This document shows, one piece after another, positions 25,772 through 35,315 of a DNA stretch of 64,000 nucleotides; the first letter of the stretch is position 1, and every line of letters starts with the position of its first letter. The position numbers and the translations under genes were made by a program. The notes under the pieces were generated by a model that saw only the letters and a list, made by a program, of their open reading frames with translations, searched no databases and was not told the DNA's origin. The stretch is from contig JANOQN010000041.1 in NCBI GenBank assembly GCA_031422315.1, forward strand, positions 1-64,000, in the 5' to 3' direction. Origin of the DNA: JANNYA01 sp031422315. GTDB lineage: Bacteria > Pseudomonadota > Gammaproteobacteria > Xanthomonadales > SZUA-5.

Positions 25772-28048
25772 CTACCGCAATTGAACACTGCCAATATCCA
25801 TCTCATGCGCCAAACTGCTCGGCACCACTGCGATTTTACCCGGTAAATCCAGCGCAAAATCACCGTAAGACATAGCGCGCAATTGAATGTCGACGCCGCT
25901 GCTCAACGTCCGCTGGCGCAGCGCAAAGCCAGCCTCGGTTTGGCTTGAGTAATACACGCGCCCATCGTGTACGCGCCAGCTCCAAAGCCAAAGCGGATCG
26001 AACGGTTCGAGCACTACCGCCGCTGTTTGGCCATCAATCTGGGAAAACAGCGTGTTATTGGCAACCCGGGTAAAATAGAGTTTTTCGCTGACGTGATCAC
26101 GTTGAAAGCTGCCAATATCGTGTAGCGTCCAGTCCAGCTGCCAAGCGGAATTTCCAGCGCTGGGCGCCTTGAAACGCTGCAAAATTCGATGCCCCTTGAG
26201 GCTGCTAAGAATCAGTAGAAAATTAGGATCCACATCATAACTGACTCGAACAATCAGCCCTAAATTACTTGGCGCAGGCAGTAGCTTAAGCTGGCTGCGA
26301 ACAAGATTATATTCAAGCAATTCGCTTTGGCTTTCCCCTGGCTGCAGCTGTGCTGAAAGCAGGAGCGGTAACTTCGGGTGCCAAGTTATGTTGCTAAAGT
26401 GTGCATCAACTTGCGTAATGGCCTGCGGCGATTCGTCTTGCTTGCCTAGCCAGATTTGGTAGCTGCCGCCGCGATCGCTTAAGAACGCCAGCGTTTTACC
26501 ATCTGGGCTAAAGCTTGGCGAAGCATCGATTTGCGTTGACGGAAAAATAAGTTCGCCCGGGCTTGCACTATCAAGATTATGTTTAAGTAGGCCAATGCGT
26601 TCTTCTCGCACTGCAAATGCAACTTTGCCGCTCTGCGCCACGCTAGGCATTTGCCCCGCAACGCCTAAAAACTGCATGGGCTGATTTGGCCGGATAATGG
26701 CGAGCTCATATTTTGCCGTTGCACGCACTGATACGACAATGCCATCACTACCGGGCAGCCAGCCAAAACCGCGTGCGCCGTGCGCCAGCTGTGCCCAAGG
26801 CTTTGCGTTCTGGCCGTTGACATCCGCCACGATCAGCGTGGAATCGGTATTGCCACCGCGCCGAAACGCCAGTTTTAGCCCGTCAGGCGAGCGCTTTGGG
26901 TACCAATCATGCACCAGCTCGCCCGCTTTTGAGCCGATGCGTTTTACGCTACCGGTTGATAGATCGAACGCAAAGATGCCCATCGATTGGCTATCGATTC
27001 CAATTGCGCTGTCACGCTGCTTGATCGGTAGTAGCAATACCTCCGGCGTTGGCCAATCAAATGGCGGTGTCGCTCCGATTGGGCAATCCAGCAGCTTGCG
27101 CGGCACGCCGCCGAGTACGCGCTGCACCCAAATTTCACAAGGCGCCTCACTAACTTTAGCGCTGAGATCATTGCGTACAAACGCTACCGATAGCCCATCG
27201 CTGGAAAACTTCGGAAATTCTTCATTGGCATTAGCGCTGTCATCGCGCGTTAGCCGTTGCGCATTTGGTGTGCTCAAGTCGCGGATCCAAATACGTTCTG
27301 GAGCGCCCGCTGCGCTTGATCCAGCAGCGCCATACGCCAACCATTCGCCATTGGGTGACAGCGCGGGTGTGGCTTCAATGCCTACCGCACTTGTCAACAT
27401 TCGAACCGGAAATTTTGTCTCGTTAGGGTTGCTTAGCGGTGCCAAATCTTGCTGCTGCGGGCCAGAGAAACGCCAGGCAATTGTCAAAACAAAAACTGTT
27501 GCGAGCAAAAGCCAAGCCCAGCGCATGGTTTTTGACCGCGAATCGGCCTTTGCTACGCTATGGACATCATGAACTGGTGCATTCGCAGCTTTCGAGAACG
27601 CGGCATCCATTGAATTAACCGGATCACTTACAGTTACCTGCGCTGCTGGCATGGGTTCAGGATTTTTCAAAAGCCGGTAGCCAACTTTCGGGATGGTTTC
27701 GATATATTCGGGGGCTTTTTGATCGTCACTCAGCGCTTTGCGCAGCTCTTTGATCGCCTGGGTCAAAACTTCAGGCGTTGGGCAAGTGTCTGGCCAGACT
27801 GCATCTAACAGTTGATCTCTTGAGCGCGTTGCGCCCGCGTGTTGCCCCAGCTCGACAAGTACGCGCATGCTTTTAAAGGTAATTTTTCTGAGGCTTTGAT
27901 CGCGACTTAGAACCAGTTTTAAGCCACTGACGTCAACTTGGAATTCGCCCATCACAAATCGACTCAGCGCTTGCACACGCGTTGCTTCCGCCGCATGTTT
28001 TGCCGAGGCCCTCGTTTCGGATGTTCCGCTGAGTTGGTTTTCCATCAC
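25772..28048 (-). CDS. membrane-bound winged-helix regulator with PD40/TolB-like propeller
   Basis: A 758-residue CadC-architecture protein. Residues about 32-130 are a winged-helix DNA-binding domain of the OmpR/CadC type (VLVELGQHAGATRSRDQLLDAVWPD ... IPKVGYRLL). One membrane helix follows at about 173-192 (MRWAWLLLATVFVLTIAWRF). The rest is a periplasmic region of PD40/TolB-like propeller repeats, such as FSPDGKTLAFLSDRGGSYQIW. This layout would couple a periplasmic ligand to transcription directly. It lies just downstream of the TonB receptor gene on the same strand. Confidence 0.88.
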   Translation of the reverse strand: MMENQLSGTSETRASAKHAAEATRVQALSRFVMGEFQVDVSGLKLVLSRDQSLRKITFKSMRVLVELGQHAGATRSRDQLLDAVWPDTCPTPEVLTQAIKELRKALSDDQKAPEYIETIPKVGYRLLKNPEPMPAAQVTVSDPVNSMDAAFSKAANAPVHDVHSVAKADSRSKTMRWAWLLLATVFVLTIAWRFSGPQQQDLAPLSNPNETKFPVRMLTSAVGIEATPALSPNGEWLAYGAAGSSAAGAPERIWIRDLSTPNAQRLTRDDSANANEEFPKFSSDGLSVAFVRNDLSAKVSEAPCEIWVQRVLGGVPRKLLDCPIGATPPFDWPTPEVLLLPIKQRDSAIGIDSQSMGIFAFDLSTGSVKRIGSKAGELVHDWYPKRSPDGLKLAFRRGGNTDSTLIVADVNGQNAKPWAQLAHGARGFGWLPGSDGIVVSVRATAKYELAIIRPNQPMQFLGVAGQMPSVAQSGKVAFAVREERIGLLKHNLDSASPGELIFPSTQIDASPSFSPDGKTLAFLSDRGGSYQIWLGKQDESPQAITQVDAHFSNITWHPKLPLLLSAQLQPGESQSELLEYNLVRSQLKLLPAPSNLGLIVRVSYDVDPNFLLILSSLKGHRILQRFKAPSAGNSAWQLDWTLHDIGSFQRDHVSEKLYFTRVANNTLFSQIDGQTAAVVLEPFDPLWLWSWRVHDGRVYYSSQTEAGFALRQRTLSSGVDIQLRAMSYGDFALDLPGKIAVVPSSLAHEMDIGSVQLR

Positions 28049-28164
28049 ACTAGCTTATTGCAATCCAGGCTCACATTCACTACGGGTGCTTACGTAGGTA
28101 AAGTGAACCTAGATGCAAAGGCTAATGATTTTCTAATTGTCTAACAGCTGTTGACCTCGGCTAG

Positions 28165-31065
28165 TTAGAACTTCTGGTTATAGCTCATGTAAAAGAACCG
28201 GCCTGGTATGTCGTAGGATGGGTCAAACGAGTTGTTACTAACCGAAATAGATATTGGTGGATTTTTATCAAACAAATTGCGAATACCGCCGGTGATTTTG
28301 CCGTTCCACGGCGTGCTCCAGCGCAGTTGAACGTCGCTGTAGGTAGTGCCGCCTAGACTGTTAAGTGCGCCAAGCTCCAGGCCATTGCTGGCCAGTCCAT
28401 CGACATTGAATGGCAAACCGATACCGTTCGGGTCCAATTCGGAGCACTGCGCCGGTATATTGACTGCAGCAGTACATAGCTCTTGCACCCTTCCGGTATG
28501 GCGAAGATTCCAAGTTGCGCCCCAGTCACCTAAATCCCAGCTCAAAGATGCATTTGATTTTATTCGAGCGGTGAGTGAGCCATTGCCATAATAATTTCCC
28601 GCCAATGAAAACACTAGCGGATCGTTTGCAATACCGCTATCAGTAACATTGATATATTCGTCTAAGTAGGTTAAGTCGATGGTTGCGCGGAATTTTCCAT
28701 AGTCGCCAAATTCAAATCGGTAGTTCGTGGTTAAATCATATCCAGTAATATCATCGCTCGCGCCATTGGTATTGGTATCAATTACCCCAGTAATTGCGCC
28801 TGTGCCCGGCAATCGGCTAATGAGTCGGCATTGGGCGGTTGCACCGCCTAGAATACAGGCATTCACAATCCCACTGGCACCGATTGTGGTAATAGAATCT
28901 TCAATTTGAATATTCCAGTAATCCAGCGCAATATCAAAGCCGGCCAAGTATTCTGGGCTGTAAATCATTCCAAATGTTTTGGATTCTGAGGTTTCCGGCC
29001 GCAAGCTTGCGCTGCCGCCAACGGTGCTGCGTATTTGCCCTGATGCTTGCTCTGCGCCAGTTCGTGGCACACCAGCGGCAATACACCTTGCCTGCTGCTG
29101 CGCGGTCAATGTTGCAAACACCGCGTTTACTGCTTGTCCTGGCCCTACACAAGGATCAGAATAGGAGGGGAAGTTATCGCTTTGGCCCTGAAATAGCTCA
29201 TTAATGGATGGCGCTCGGAAACCTTCGGAAAAGCTGCCACGCACAAGCAAATCGGCGAACGGTTTCCATTTAATACCGAGTTTGGAATTGGTGGTATCGC
29301 CAAAGGTGGTGTAGTCGGAATAGCGGCTGGCGACGGACAGCTCCAAAAGCTCGGCCCCAGGCGCTTGGCTCAAAAGCGGTATATTAAATTCTGCATAATA
29401 TTCGTCAATGGCAAAGCTGCCGTTGGTTGGCTGGCGAATATTGCCAGAGCTGGCTCCCGTAGCGGTAAGCGCGTCAGGCAAATCAAAACCGGATTCTTTG
29501 CGATATTCATAACCTGCCGCAAATGCCAGTGGGCCAGCTGGAAGCTCAAATAAATCGCCGGTTATGTTGGCTTGATAGCCGACGCGCTTATATTCATAAG
29601 TATCCTGAAGCGGTACCGAAATATAATTTAGCATGGCCGGCGTAATTGAACCATTTCCGCCAAAGATGTTTAATGGTACGCAGCCTAAAATAATATTTCC
29701 CGGCGTGCCGCATTGAATAGTGCCTTGCGCGTTTCGAAACGAAGGGCCGACCGCCTGCTGGATTCGATTTAAATTAACTTGGCCGGTGGTGATATCTTGT
29801 TCTTGATTGAGTGAAAAATTGTAGCCCGCGTCCCAGGAAAAGAGCCGGTCAGCGACGTCAAAATATCCTTCTAAACCGCCGCTAAAATGCCAAACATCGA
29901 CGTCTTGGGTGAAGCTTCGCCCGCCAGATTCTTGCAAGCGGCGCTGTACGCGCGTGGTAGAAACGCCAAACGGGTTGTAGAAACTGTTTGGCGACACATC
30001 AAACACATTATTAGTGCCAAATAATCCGCTGCCAGCAAAAGTGACCGGGATAGCCGCCAGCAGCTGTTCTGATCGACGGTTGGTGTAGACCATTTCAGCG
30101 CGAAAGCTTAGGTTTTCAGCGATTTCATGTTTGACTTTGGTAAACGCTGAATAGCGTTCCTGCGGCGTTAGCAGGTAGTTGTCTGGTGCGAAGTTATAGC
30201 AATCGGCTGGAATGGCAAACGGCCTGATGTTCGCGGCGGTTTGCACAGCGCCCGGGGCGGTTGGTGTGGTATTAGTTAGGGTAAATGTGCCAGCGCGCCC
30301 GGCAAAGCCAAAGCGACCGTTCGGATTAGTGGTTGATGCGCAAAAGTCCGCACCAAATTGCGGAACCGCTGAAATTTCACGATCACCTGCAAAGATCGGT
30401 TCGTTTTTCTGGAAACTAACATTCGCGATGATCGAGGTGCTGTCGTTCGCGGCGCCGGTCGTGAAGTCATACGATTGGGTTCGGCCATCGCCTTCGGAGG
30501 TTTCGCCAATATAGGCGTTGGCTTCCATGCCATCGAAACGATCCACGGTAATAATGTTTACCACGCCTGCGATGGCATCCGAGCCATAGATGGTCGAGGC
30601 ACCATCTTTTAGCACTTCAATGCGCTCGACGATCGAGGTGGGAATCGAGTTCAAATCGACAGCACCCGTAAGCGCCTGCCCATCCGGCGCGAAACGGCGG
30701 CCATTAACCAGCACCAGCGTGCGGTTTGAACCTAAATCGCGCAAATCAACTTGCGTCGAGCCGGTGCCGCCATTGTTAAATGTTTGATTGAGCGCCGAGC
30801 CGCCGGTGGTCAAGTTCTGCAAGATATCGCCAATTTGCGATACGCCAGTGGCTTCAATATCCTCACGCGATAGCGTAAGCAGCGGCTGGCTGGTTTCTAA
30901 ATCTGTGCGCTTGATTCTTGAACCGGTCACGACCACGCTTTCTAAAGTTTCTTCGGTGGCATCGGGGTCGGTTTGCGCGCTGCTTACGAGCGGTGTTAGT
31001 AATAGCAAAGAAATCAGCGCGCTGTGAATACCAGCACTCAGTGGGTGATGTGAAGCTCGAATCAT
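28165..31065 (-). CDS. TonB-dependent outer-membrane receptor
   Basis: A 966-residue receptor. The ATG at 31065 is chosen because AAGGA lies 8 nt before it and a signal peptide (HSALISLLLLTPLVSSAQ) follows; the upstream frame to 31212 lacks an SD site. The plug begins near VVTGSRIKRTDLETSQPLL and includes VDLRDLGSNRTLVLVNGRR. The barrel ends in FYMSYNQKF with terminal Phe. It resembles the receptor at 3269-6169 in plug and in length. Divergent to it is an AraC regulator and downstream is a CadC/PD40 regulator, so it is likely substrate-controlled. Ligand unknown. Confidence 0.92.
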   Translation of the reverse strand: MIRASHHPLSAGIHSALISLLLLTPLVSSAQTDPDATEETLESVVVTGSRIKRTDLETSQPLLTLSREDIEATGVSQIGDILQNLTTGGSALNQTFNNGGTGSTQVDLRDLGSNRTLVLVNGRRFAPDGQALTGAVDLNSIPTSIVERIEVLKDGASTIYGSDAIAGVVNIITVDRFDGMEANAYIGETSEGDGRTQSYDFTTGAANDSTSIIANVSFQKNEPIFAGDREISAVPQFGADFCASTTNPNGRFGFAGRAGTFTLTNTTPTAPGAVQTAANIRPFAIPADCYNFAPDNYLLTPQERYSAFTKVKHEIAENLSFRAEMVYTNRRSEQLLAAIPVTFAGSGLFGTNNVFDVSPNSFYNPFGVSTTRVQRRLQESGGRSFTQDVDVWHFSGGLEGYFDVADRLFSWDAGYNFSLNQEQDITTGQVNLNRIQQAVGPSFRNAQGTIQCGTPGNIILGCVPLNIFGGNGSITPAMLNYISVPLQDTYEYKRVGYQANITGDLFELPAGPLAFAAGYEYRKESGFDLPDALTATGASSGNIRQPTNGSFAIDEYYAEFNIPLLSQAPGAELLELSVASRYSDYTTFGDTTNSKLGIKWKPFADLLVRGSFSEGFRAPSINELFQGQSDNFPSYSDPCVGPGQAVNAVFATLTAQQQARCIAAGVPRTGAEQASGQIRSTVGGSASLRPETSESKTFGMIYSPEYLAGFDIALDYWNIQIEDSITTIGASGIVNACILGGATAQCRLISRLPGTGAITGVIDTNTNGASDDITGYDLTTNYRFEFGDYGKFRATIDLTYLDEYINVTDSGIANDPLVFSLAGNYYGNGSLTARIKSNASLSWDLGDWGATWNLRHTGRVQELCTAAVNIPAQCSELDPNGIGLPFNVDGLASNGLELGALNSLGGTTYSDVQLRWSTPWNGKITGGIRNLFDKNPPISISVSNNSFDPSYDIPGRFFYMSYNQKF

Positions 31066-31383
31066 GGAAGCCATCCTTATTGACGTAATACAACGGGCGC
31101 GAGTTGCGCTGCGAGGGGCCACTGAATTGCGACCGCTGGATGACACTACGGCTCTAGGCAACCGGTGCGCGTGGCGATAAGTGCGCACATGCGTGGCGAA
31201 AACGCTGATCAACGAAGCAGCAAGGTGCGTAATTAACGAACGCCAGCAAATTCGTTGATTGGATAGCTGCCAGCTCAGGTGAAATCTGGTTTCATAAAAA
31301 TTTCAGCACCGAATTCACCCGTCTATCAGGACGGATAAGCGCTGCGATCGCAAAGCTCAGGCCTTCGAAAGGCGAGCTTGGCT
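31066..31383. promoter_or_regulatory. divergent control region between TonB receptor and AraC genes
   Basis: This 318-base gap should carry both promoters. A short inverted repeat, tgaaatctggtttca (31280-31294), is followed by another tttca at 31301, giving three TTTCA/TGAAA boxes that could be regulator sites. I see no gene in it, only the unused upstream part of the receptor reading frame. Confidence 0.4.
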
Positions 31384-32361
31384 ATGGAAATTTCAGTGCA
31401 GCAATTACACCCAGGCGCGGTGCCTGAACCCTCCGGACTAAGCTTTGGTTACGCGCTAAAAGAGGCGAAAGTGGCGCTCAATACGCCCGGCAGCTTGATT
31501 ATTGCGCTGCGCCATTCGGTCAAGCTCAAAATCGGTGATCAGGTCATAGTGATTGCACCGTTTGCTAGCTACTACGTTGCCGCCGTAGAAAAGCCCAGAG
31601 CTCAGCCGCGCGGTGGATTGCTTGAGAGCGCGCGAAGCGCAGAGCCCATTCACTTCATTGGCACCAGCCATAGTCATCTACCTGGAAGTCAGCTTACGAG
31701 CCACACTTCGAAGCTCGCCTTAGCGGAGCACATGCAAGTTCAAAGCGCGGGCCCGTGGCTAGCGATTTGCGCAAGTGCGTTGACCTGGCGCGTGTTGCTA
31801 GAACGCATGCGCGGTTATGGTGGAGAGCAAGTGCCGCTGTATGCCGGGCTTTGGCCAAAAAGCCGAACCTTGGCCGCGTGGGCGCTGCATACGGTGCGAC
31901 TCGCGCGCACACAGGCGTGCGGCACGCTTGAACCGCTTGAAGTGCTGGCATTTGCGCGGCATTTGAATGCTGCGCAGGAACACTTACAAGCGCTAGTGCA
32001 GCGTTGCCCAGGCCGCAATGCGAGCCAACAGCAGCAGGTGTTACGCCGCCTAATGCGGGTGCGCCAGTGCATGCATTTACAGTGCGCTGATCCAATCAAT
32101 ATTGAAAAGCTAGCGAATTTGGCAAACTACTCGCGCTCGCATTTTATGAATGTCTATCGCGTGGTATTTGGTGAAACGCCACACCGTCAGCTGCGCGAGC
32201 GGCGCATGCAGCATGCCAGGCACATGCTGACCGATCTCGGACTTTCAGTACGCGAAGCCACCTTCGCAGCAGGCTTTGAGGATCGATCCTCGTTTTCCAA
32301 GCTGTATCACCGCTATTTTGGCGTGACTGCGCAGGCGGCTAAGAGGGCGAGCGTGGTTTAA
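31384..32361 (+). CDS. AraC family transcriptional regulator
   Basis: A 325-residue regulator. The C-terminal region (about 230-320) holds two helix-turn-helix units: INIEKLANLANYSRSHFMNVYRVVFGETPHRQL and VREATFAAGFEDRSSFSKLYHRYFGV. The N-terminal part is not a family I recognise; it begins SVQQLHPGAVPEPSGLSFGYALKEAKV and likely senses a ligand. The ATG at 31384 is chosen over a TTG two codons earlier. It is divergent from the TonB receptor gene, the usual place for its regulator. Confidence 0.85.
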   Translation: MEISVQQLHPGAVPEPSGLSFGYALKEAKVALNTPGSLIIALRHSVKLKIGDQVIVIAPFASYYVAAVEKPRAQPRGGLLESARSAEPIHFIGTSHSHLPGSQLTSHTSKLALAEHMQVQSAGPWLAICASALTWRVLLERMRGYGGEQVPLYAGLWPKSRTLAAWALHTVRLARTQACGTLEPLEVLAFARHLNAAQEHLQALVQRCPGRNASQQQQVLRRLMRVRQCMHLQCADPINIEKLANLANYSRSHFMNVYRVVFGETPHRQLRERRMQHARHMLTDLGLSVREATFAAGFEDRSSFSKLYHRYFGVTAQAAKRASVV

Positions 32362-32381
32362 CGTAATTCAGGTGAAGTTTG

Positions 32382-32408
32382 CCCTCACCTCAACCGGGTT
32401 GGGAGAGG
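32382..32408. repeat. copy of the dispersed intergenic repeat
   Basis: The string ccctcacctcaaccgggttgggagagg lies between the convergent AraC and cysteine-repeat genes and resembles the element at 20873-20923. It folds into a short aacc..ggtt hairpin. Confidence 0.4.
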
Positions 32409-32467
32409 CTAAATCCTTACCTGGGAAGTGCGTTTTACATGAAAGCCGTGAAGCGTTTCGTTGACTT

Positions 32468-33451
32468 TCAATAGTCTTGAATTGCGCAGTGTTTGCGGAC
32501 GCGCGGTGCTGGATCGCCGCGAAAAGCGTCAATCGAGCACTGCACGCCACCCCGAAACTCCAGCACAATATCGCGCCCCACGCCATCGCCAAAACGCACC
32601 AAGCGTCGACCTTCGAACCTACAAAAGCCGCCTTCTCGTGCACATTCAGCCCAGCTGCTACCGTTGCTGCGGCCCGCATTCGTGAGCCGCTGATATTCAC
32701 AGCCTTTGCGTTTACGTGGGGCAGGATCGCCAAAGGTGGCGTTGTCACATGGGATACTTCGCGCGCTGACTTGTTTTGTCGCGTAGCGGCCGTCGCTGCC
32801 AAAGCGCACGATAGAAGGGCCGGGCAAGTTGCATATTTGATTTTCTGAGGCGCAGGCAATCCATTCTTGCGCATAGCTATCGCCATATTGCGGCTGTGCC
32901 TGTGGGTAGCTTTGCGGCGCGCTCTGTCCATAACCGCCGAGCTCTCCAAAACGAATTTCGCAGCGCTTTTTTCGACCGGGTGCTGGGTCACCAAAGGTTT
33001 GGTTATCACAAGGGACCGCTTCATCGTAGACGTCCAAATAAACAAATTGCCCGCGCGCGCCATAGCGAATGGTAGCCGGCCCGCGCGCTTCGCAGATGCG
33101 ATTTTCATCCGCGCAAGCCGCAAAACCTCGCTCTACTTGCTGATAGCCTTGATAGTTGCCTTCATCGAAGCGCTGCACTTCGCAAGACTTGCGACGGCCC
33201 GGTGCTGGATCGCCAAAAGTGGGCACGTCGCAGCGAAATGAGCCTAATACGCGCCGATATACAAAGGCCCCGTCTGTGCCAAAACGAACCTGAGCCGGTC
33301 CATTGAGCTGGCAATCGCGGCCTTCTTTAGCGCAGTAATCCCACAAATCATCATAATTTTGTGAGGCTGCAGGTCTAGGAAATAGCGCCAAAGTAAACAA
33401 AGCCAATATTGCACTGGCTTGCAAATAGATAGATCGGCTGGGGCTTTGCAT
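32468..33451 (-). CDS. secreted protein with four cysteine-patterned repeats
   Basis: A 327-residue protein with a signal peptide (about 1-30, ending AAS). Four units of about 58 residues follow, each shaped CA.E...C...GP..VRFG.DG.........C....FGDPAPG..K.CE. The 16 cysteines are at 40/47/74/90, 113/120/148/164, 200/207/235/251 and 270/277/305/322. Spacing is +7, +27/28, +16/17 in every unit, so two disulfides per unit are likely. I recall this module in secreted bacterial and fungal proteins, sometimes next to glycan-active domains, but can name no function. A Gln/Tyr/Pro-rich linker separates units 2 and 3. Confidence 0.85.
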   Translation of the reverse strand: MQSPSRSIYLQASAILALFTLALFPRPAASQNYDDLWDYCAKEGRDCQLNGPAQVRFGTDGAFVYRRVLGSFRCDVPTFGDPAPGRRKSCEVQRFDEGNYQGYQQVERGFAACADENRICEARGPATIRYGARGQFVYLDVYDEAVPCDNQTFGDPAPGRKKRCEIRFGELGGYGQSAPQSYPQAQPQYGDSYAQEWIACASENQICNLPGPSIVRFGSDGRYATKQVSARSIPCDNATFGDPAPRKRKGCEYQRLTNAGRSNGSSWAECAREGGFCRFEGRRLVRFGDGVGRDIVLEFRGGVQCSIDAFRGDPAPRVRKHCAIQDY

Positions 33452-33610
33452 CTGGGTTCTCCACGGATAGGTGAGCTAGGAGCATATAAGAATCATAGAA
33501 ACTTTGGCTAAATGCGCACCGATACGCTGCCCGTATCGGCATCGCAAGTTTTGAGTAGGGTCAGCCTGCGCCCGCTACGCTCTCGATCATTGTTTAATTG
33601 AGTGAAAGCA

Positions 33611-34399
33611 ATGCAACCTCCTCGTGGCAGCAGGCCCGCCGTTTCATCTGTCAGCCGACAGCGCGGCCGACAACGCGGCTATTCTGACAAGCCATTATTT
33701 TTTGGCATATTTGCGATTGCATTGGCCGTCGGTATATTACTGTGGTGGTTAGGCCAACGCCAAGCAAACACATCCTCGGTAAACACGGGCAAGACGCAGC
33801 AGGCTAGCCCGCAAGGCAAATGGCAATCACTGTTGGTTTACCCAAAGCCCAAAGCGATCCTCGAATTTGCACTGACCGAATACCAGCGCACTGAGAGCGG
33901 TGAACTGATCAGCACACCATTAACACCTGCAAATTTAAACGGCCGCTGGCGCATGCTGTTTTTCGGCTTTACTACTTGCCCAGATATTTGCCCGACTACG
34001 CTGGCGGATCTGAAAGGGCTTGCCAAAACGCTGGGACCACAAATGCCGGAGCTAATGTTTGTTTCGGTTGACCCCGAGCGCGATACGCCGCAAACCTTGC
34101 GTGATTACGTTGACTTTTTTTCCCCAGACATTCGCACGGTTTCCAGCGCCGATATTACTGCGCTAACCACTTTTGCCGCGCAGCTAGGCGCCGTGTTTGG
34201 AAAGGTCCCTAACGAAGACGCCAGCAGCTACACGATGGATCATTCAGCATCTTTGTATTTGCTTGACCCAAACGGCGCGCTGGTTGGCTTGATTCGGCCA
34301 CCGCACGATATGAAAGCCATCGCCGCTGATTTGCGCGCCTATTTGCCAAGCCAACTGCCGCCTGCTGATGTTTCAGTCAATGAAGGAAAAACTCCATGA
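33611..34399 (+). CDS. SCO1/SenC family copper chaperone
   Basis: A 262-residue protein with a membrane anchor (about residues 33-52) and a thioredoxin-fold SCO domain. The copper-binding CxxxC is in FTTCPDICPTTLADLKGL, and the distal histidine in TMDHSASLYLLDPNG. SCO proteins deliver copper to the CuA site of cytochrome oxidase or act as thiol reductants. No oxidase gene is in the window. ATG is used; a GTG three codons upstream is possible. It overlaps psd by 4 nt (ATGA). Confidence 0.9.
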   Translation: MQPPRGSRPAVSSVSRQRGRQRGYSDKPLFFGIFAIALAVGILLWWLGQRQANTSSVNTGKTQQASPQGKWQSLLVYPKPKAILEFALTEYQRTESGELISTPLTPANLNGRWRMLFFGFTTCPDICPTTLADLKGLAKTLGPQMPELMFVSVDPERDTPQTLRDYVDFFSPDIRTVSSADITALTTFAAQLGAVFGKVPNEDASSYTMDHSASLYLLDPNGALVGLIRPPHDMKAIAADLRAYLPSQLPPADVSVNEGKTP

Positions 34400-35244
34400 G
34401 CGAGCGCGGACTTGCTAGAGATTTAGCACTAGCCTTGCAATATGGCCTACCGCATCGATTGCTGTCACGCGGCATGTACTACCTGATGCGCAGTAAAATT
34501 GGCTGGCTTAAAAACCTGCTGATCGGGCAAATTGCTAGGCGCTACAAAGTTGATATGCGCGATGCGCTAGAGCCTGACTTGCGCGCCTATGCCAGCTTCA
34601 ATGCGTTTTTTACGCGCGCGCTGCGCCCAAACGCAAGGCCGCTGGCGAACGCGGCGCTCATTTGCCCGGCCGATGGCGCGATTAGCCAGCTTGGACCAAT
34701 TGAAGCGGGGCGAATTTTACAAGCCAAAGGCATGCACTATGATGTTGCGGAACTGCTTGCCGACGCCGCTTTGGCCGAACATTTCAGCGCTGGCAGCTTT
34801 GCCACGGTGTATTTGAGCCCGCGCGATTATCACCGCGTACACATGCCGATTGCCGGCACGCTAATCCGCAGTCTGCATGTTCCAGGGCGGCTTTTCAGCG
34901 TAGCCACCTGGACGGCGGAATCGATTCCACGGCTGTTTGCACGCAATGAGCGCTATGTTTGCATCTACGACACTGAGCACGGCAAAGTGGCACTGGTGCT
35001 GGTTGGGGCGATATTCGTCTCCAGCATTGAAACCATAGTCGATGGCATTATCACGCCGCCCTACGCGCCTTCAGTGGTGCTGCGCGATTATCCTGAGGCG
35101 CCTAACTTGAGTGCGGGCGCGGAAATGGGCCGCTTTAATATGGGCTCGACGGTGATTGTATTAACCGAAAAGCCAATGGCATTCGATGCGGCTTTGATGG
35201 CTGGCACGCCAGTCAAAATGGGGCAGGGGTTGAGTGCGGCGTAG
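34396..35244 (+). CDS. psd: phosphatidylserine decarboxylase
   Basis: A 282-residue pro-enzyme that makes phosphatidylethanolamine at the inner membrane. Cleavage before Ser251 in FNMGSTVIVL, in place of the usual LGST, would give the pyruvoyl alpha chain of 32 residues. YLSPRDYHRVHMPIAG is the conserved core. Length is typical of the proteobacterial form. The start overlaps the SCO1 stop by 4 nt, so the two are coupled. Confidence 0.95.
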   Translation: MSERGLARDLALALQYGLPHRLLSRGMYYLMRSKIGWLKNLLIGQIARRYKVDMRDALEPDLRAYASFNAFFTRALRPNARPLANAALICPADGAISQLGPIEAGRILQAKGMHYDVAELLADAALAEHFSAGSFATVYLSPRDYHRVHMPIAGTLIRSLHVPGRLFSVATWTAESIPRLFARNERYVCIYDTEHGKVALVLVGAIFVSSIETIVDGIITPPYAPSVVLRDYPEAPNLSAGAEMGRFNMGSTVIVLTEKPMAFDAALMAGTPVKMGQGLSAA

Positions 35245-35315
35245 TTTGTTTATCGAAGCGGCCTACTTCGGCTTCAAAAAGCGACAGTCTCGCCAAGCTC
35301 TGCTAACCTTCGCGC

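Noticed and set aside
26697..27572. A 291-codon frame on the plus strand inside the PD40 regulator gene
   Set aside because: It is an antisense shadow of a gene with clear winged-helix, membrane and propeller parts, and shows no recognisable family.
32368..33123. A 251-codon open frame overlapping the cysteine-repeat gene on the same strand
   Set aside because: It is offset from the clearly repeated, signal-peptide-bearing 327-residue frame. Its residues are low in any recognisable pattern, and the repeated cysteine spacing belongs to the other frame.
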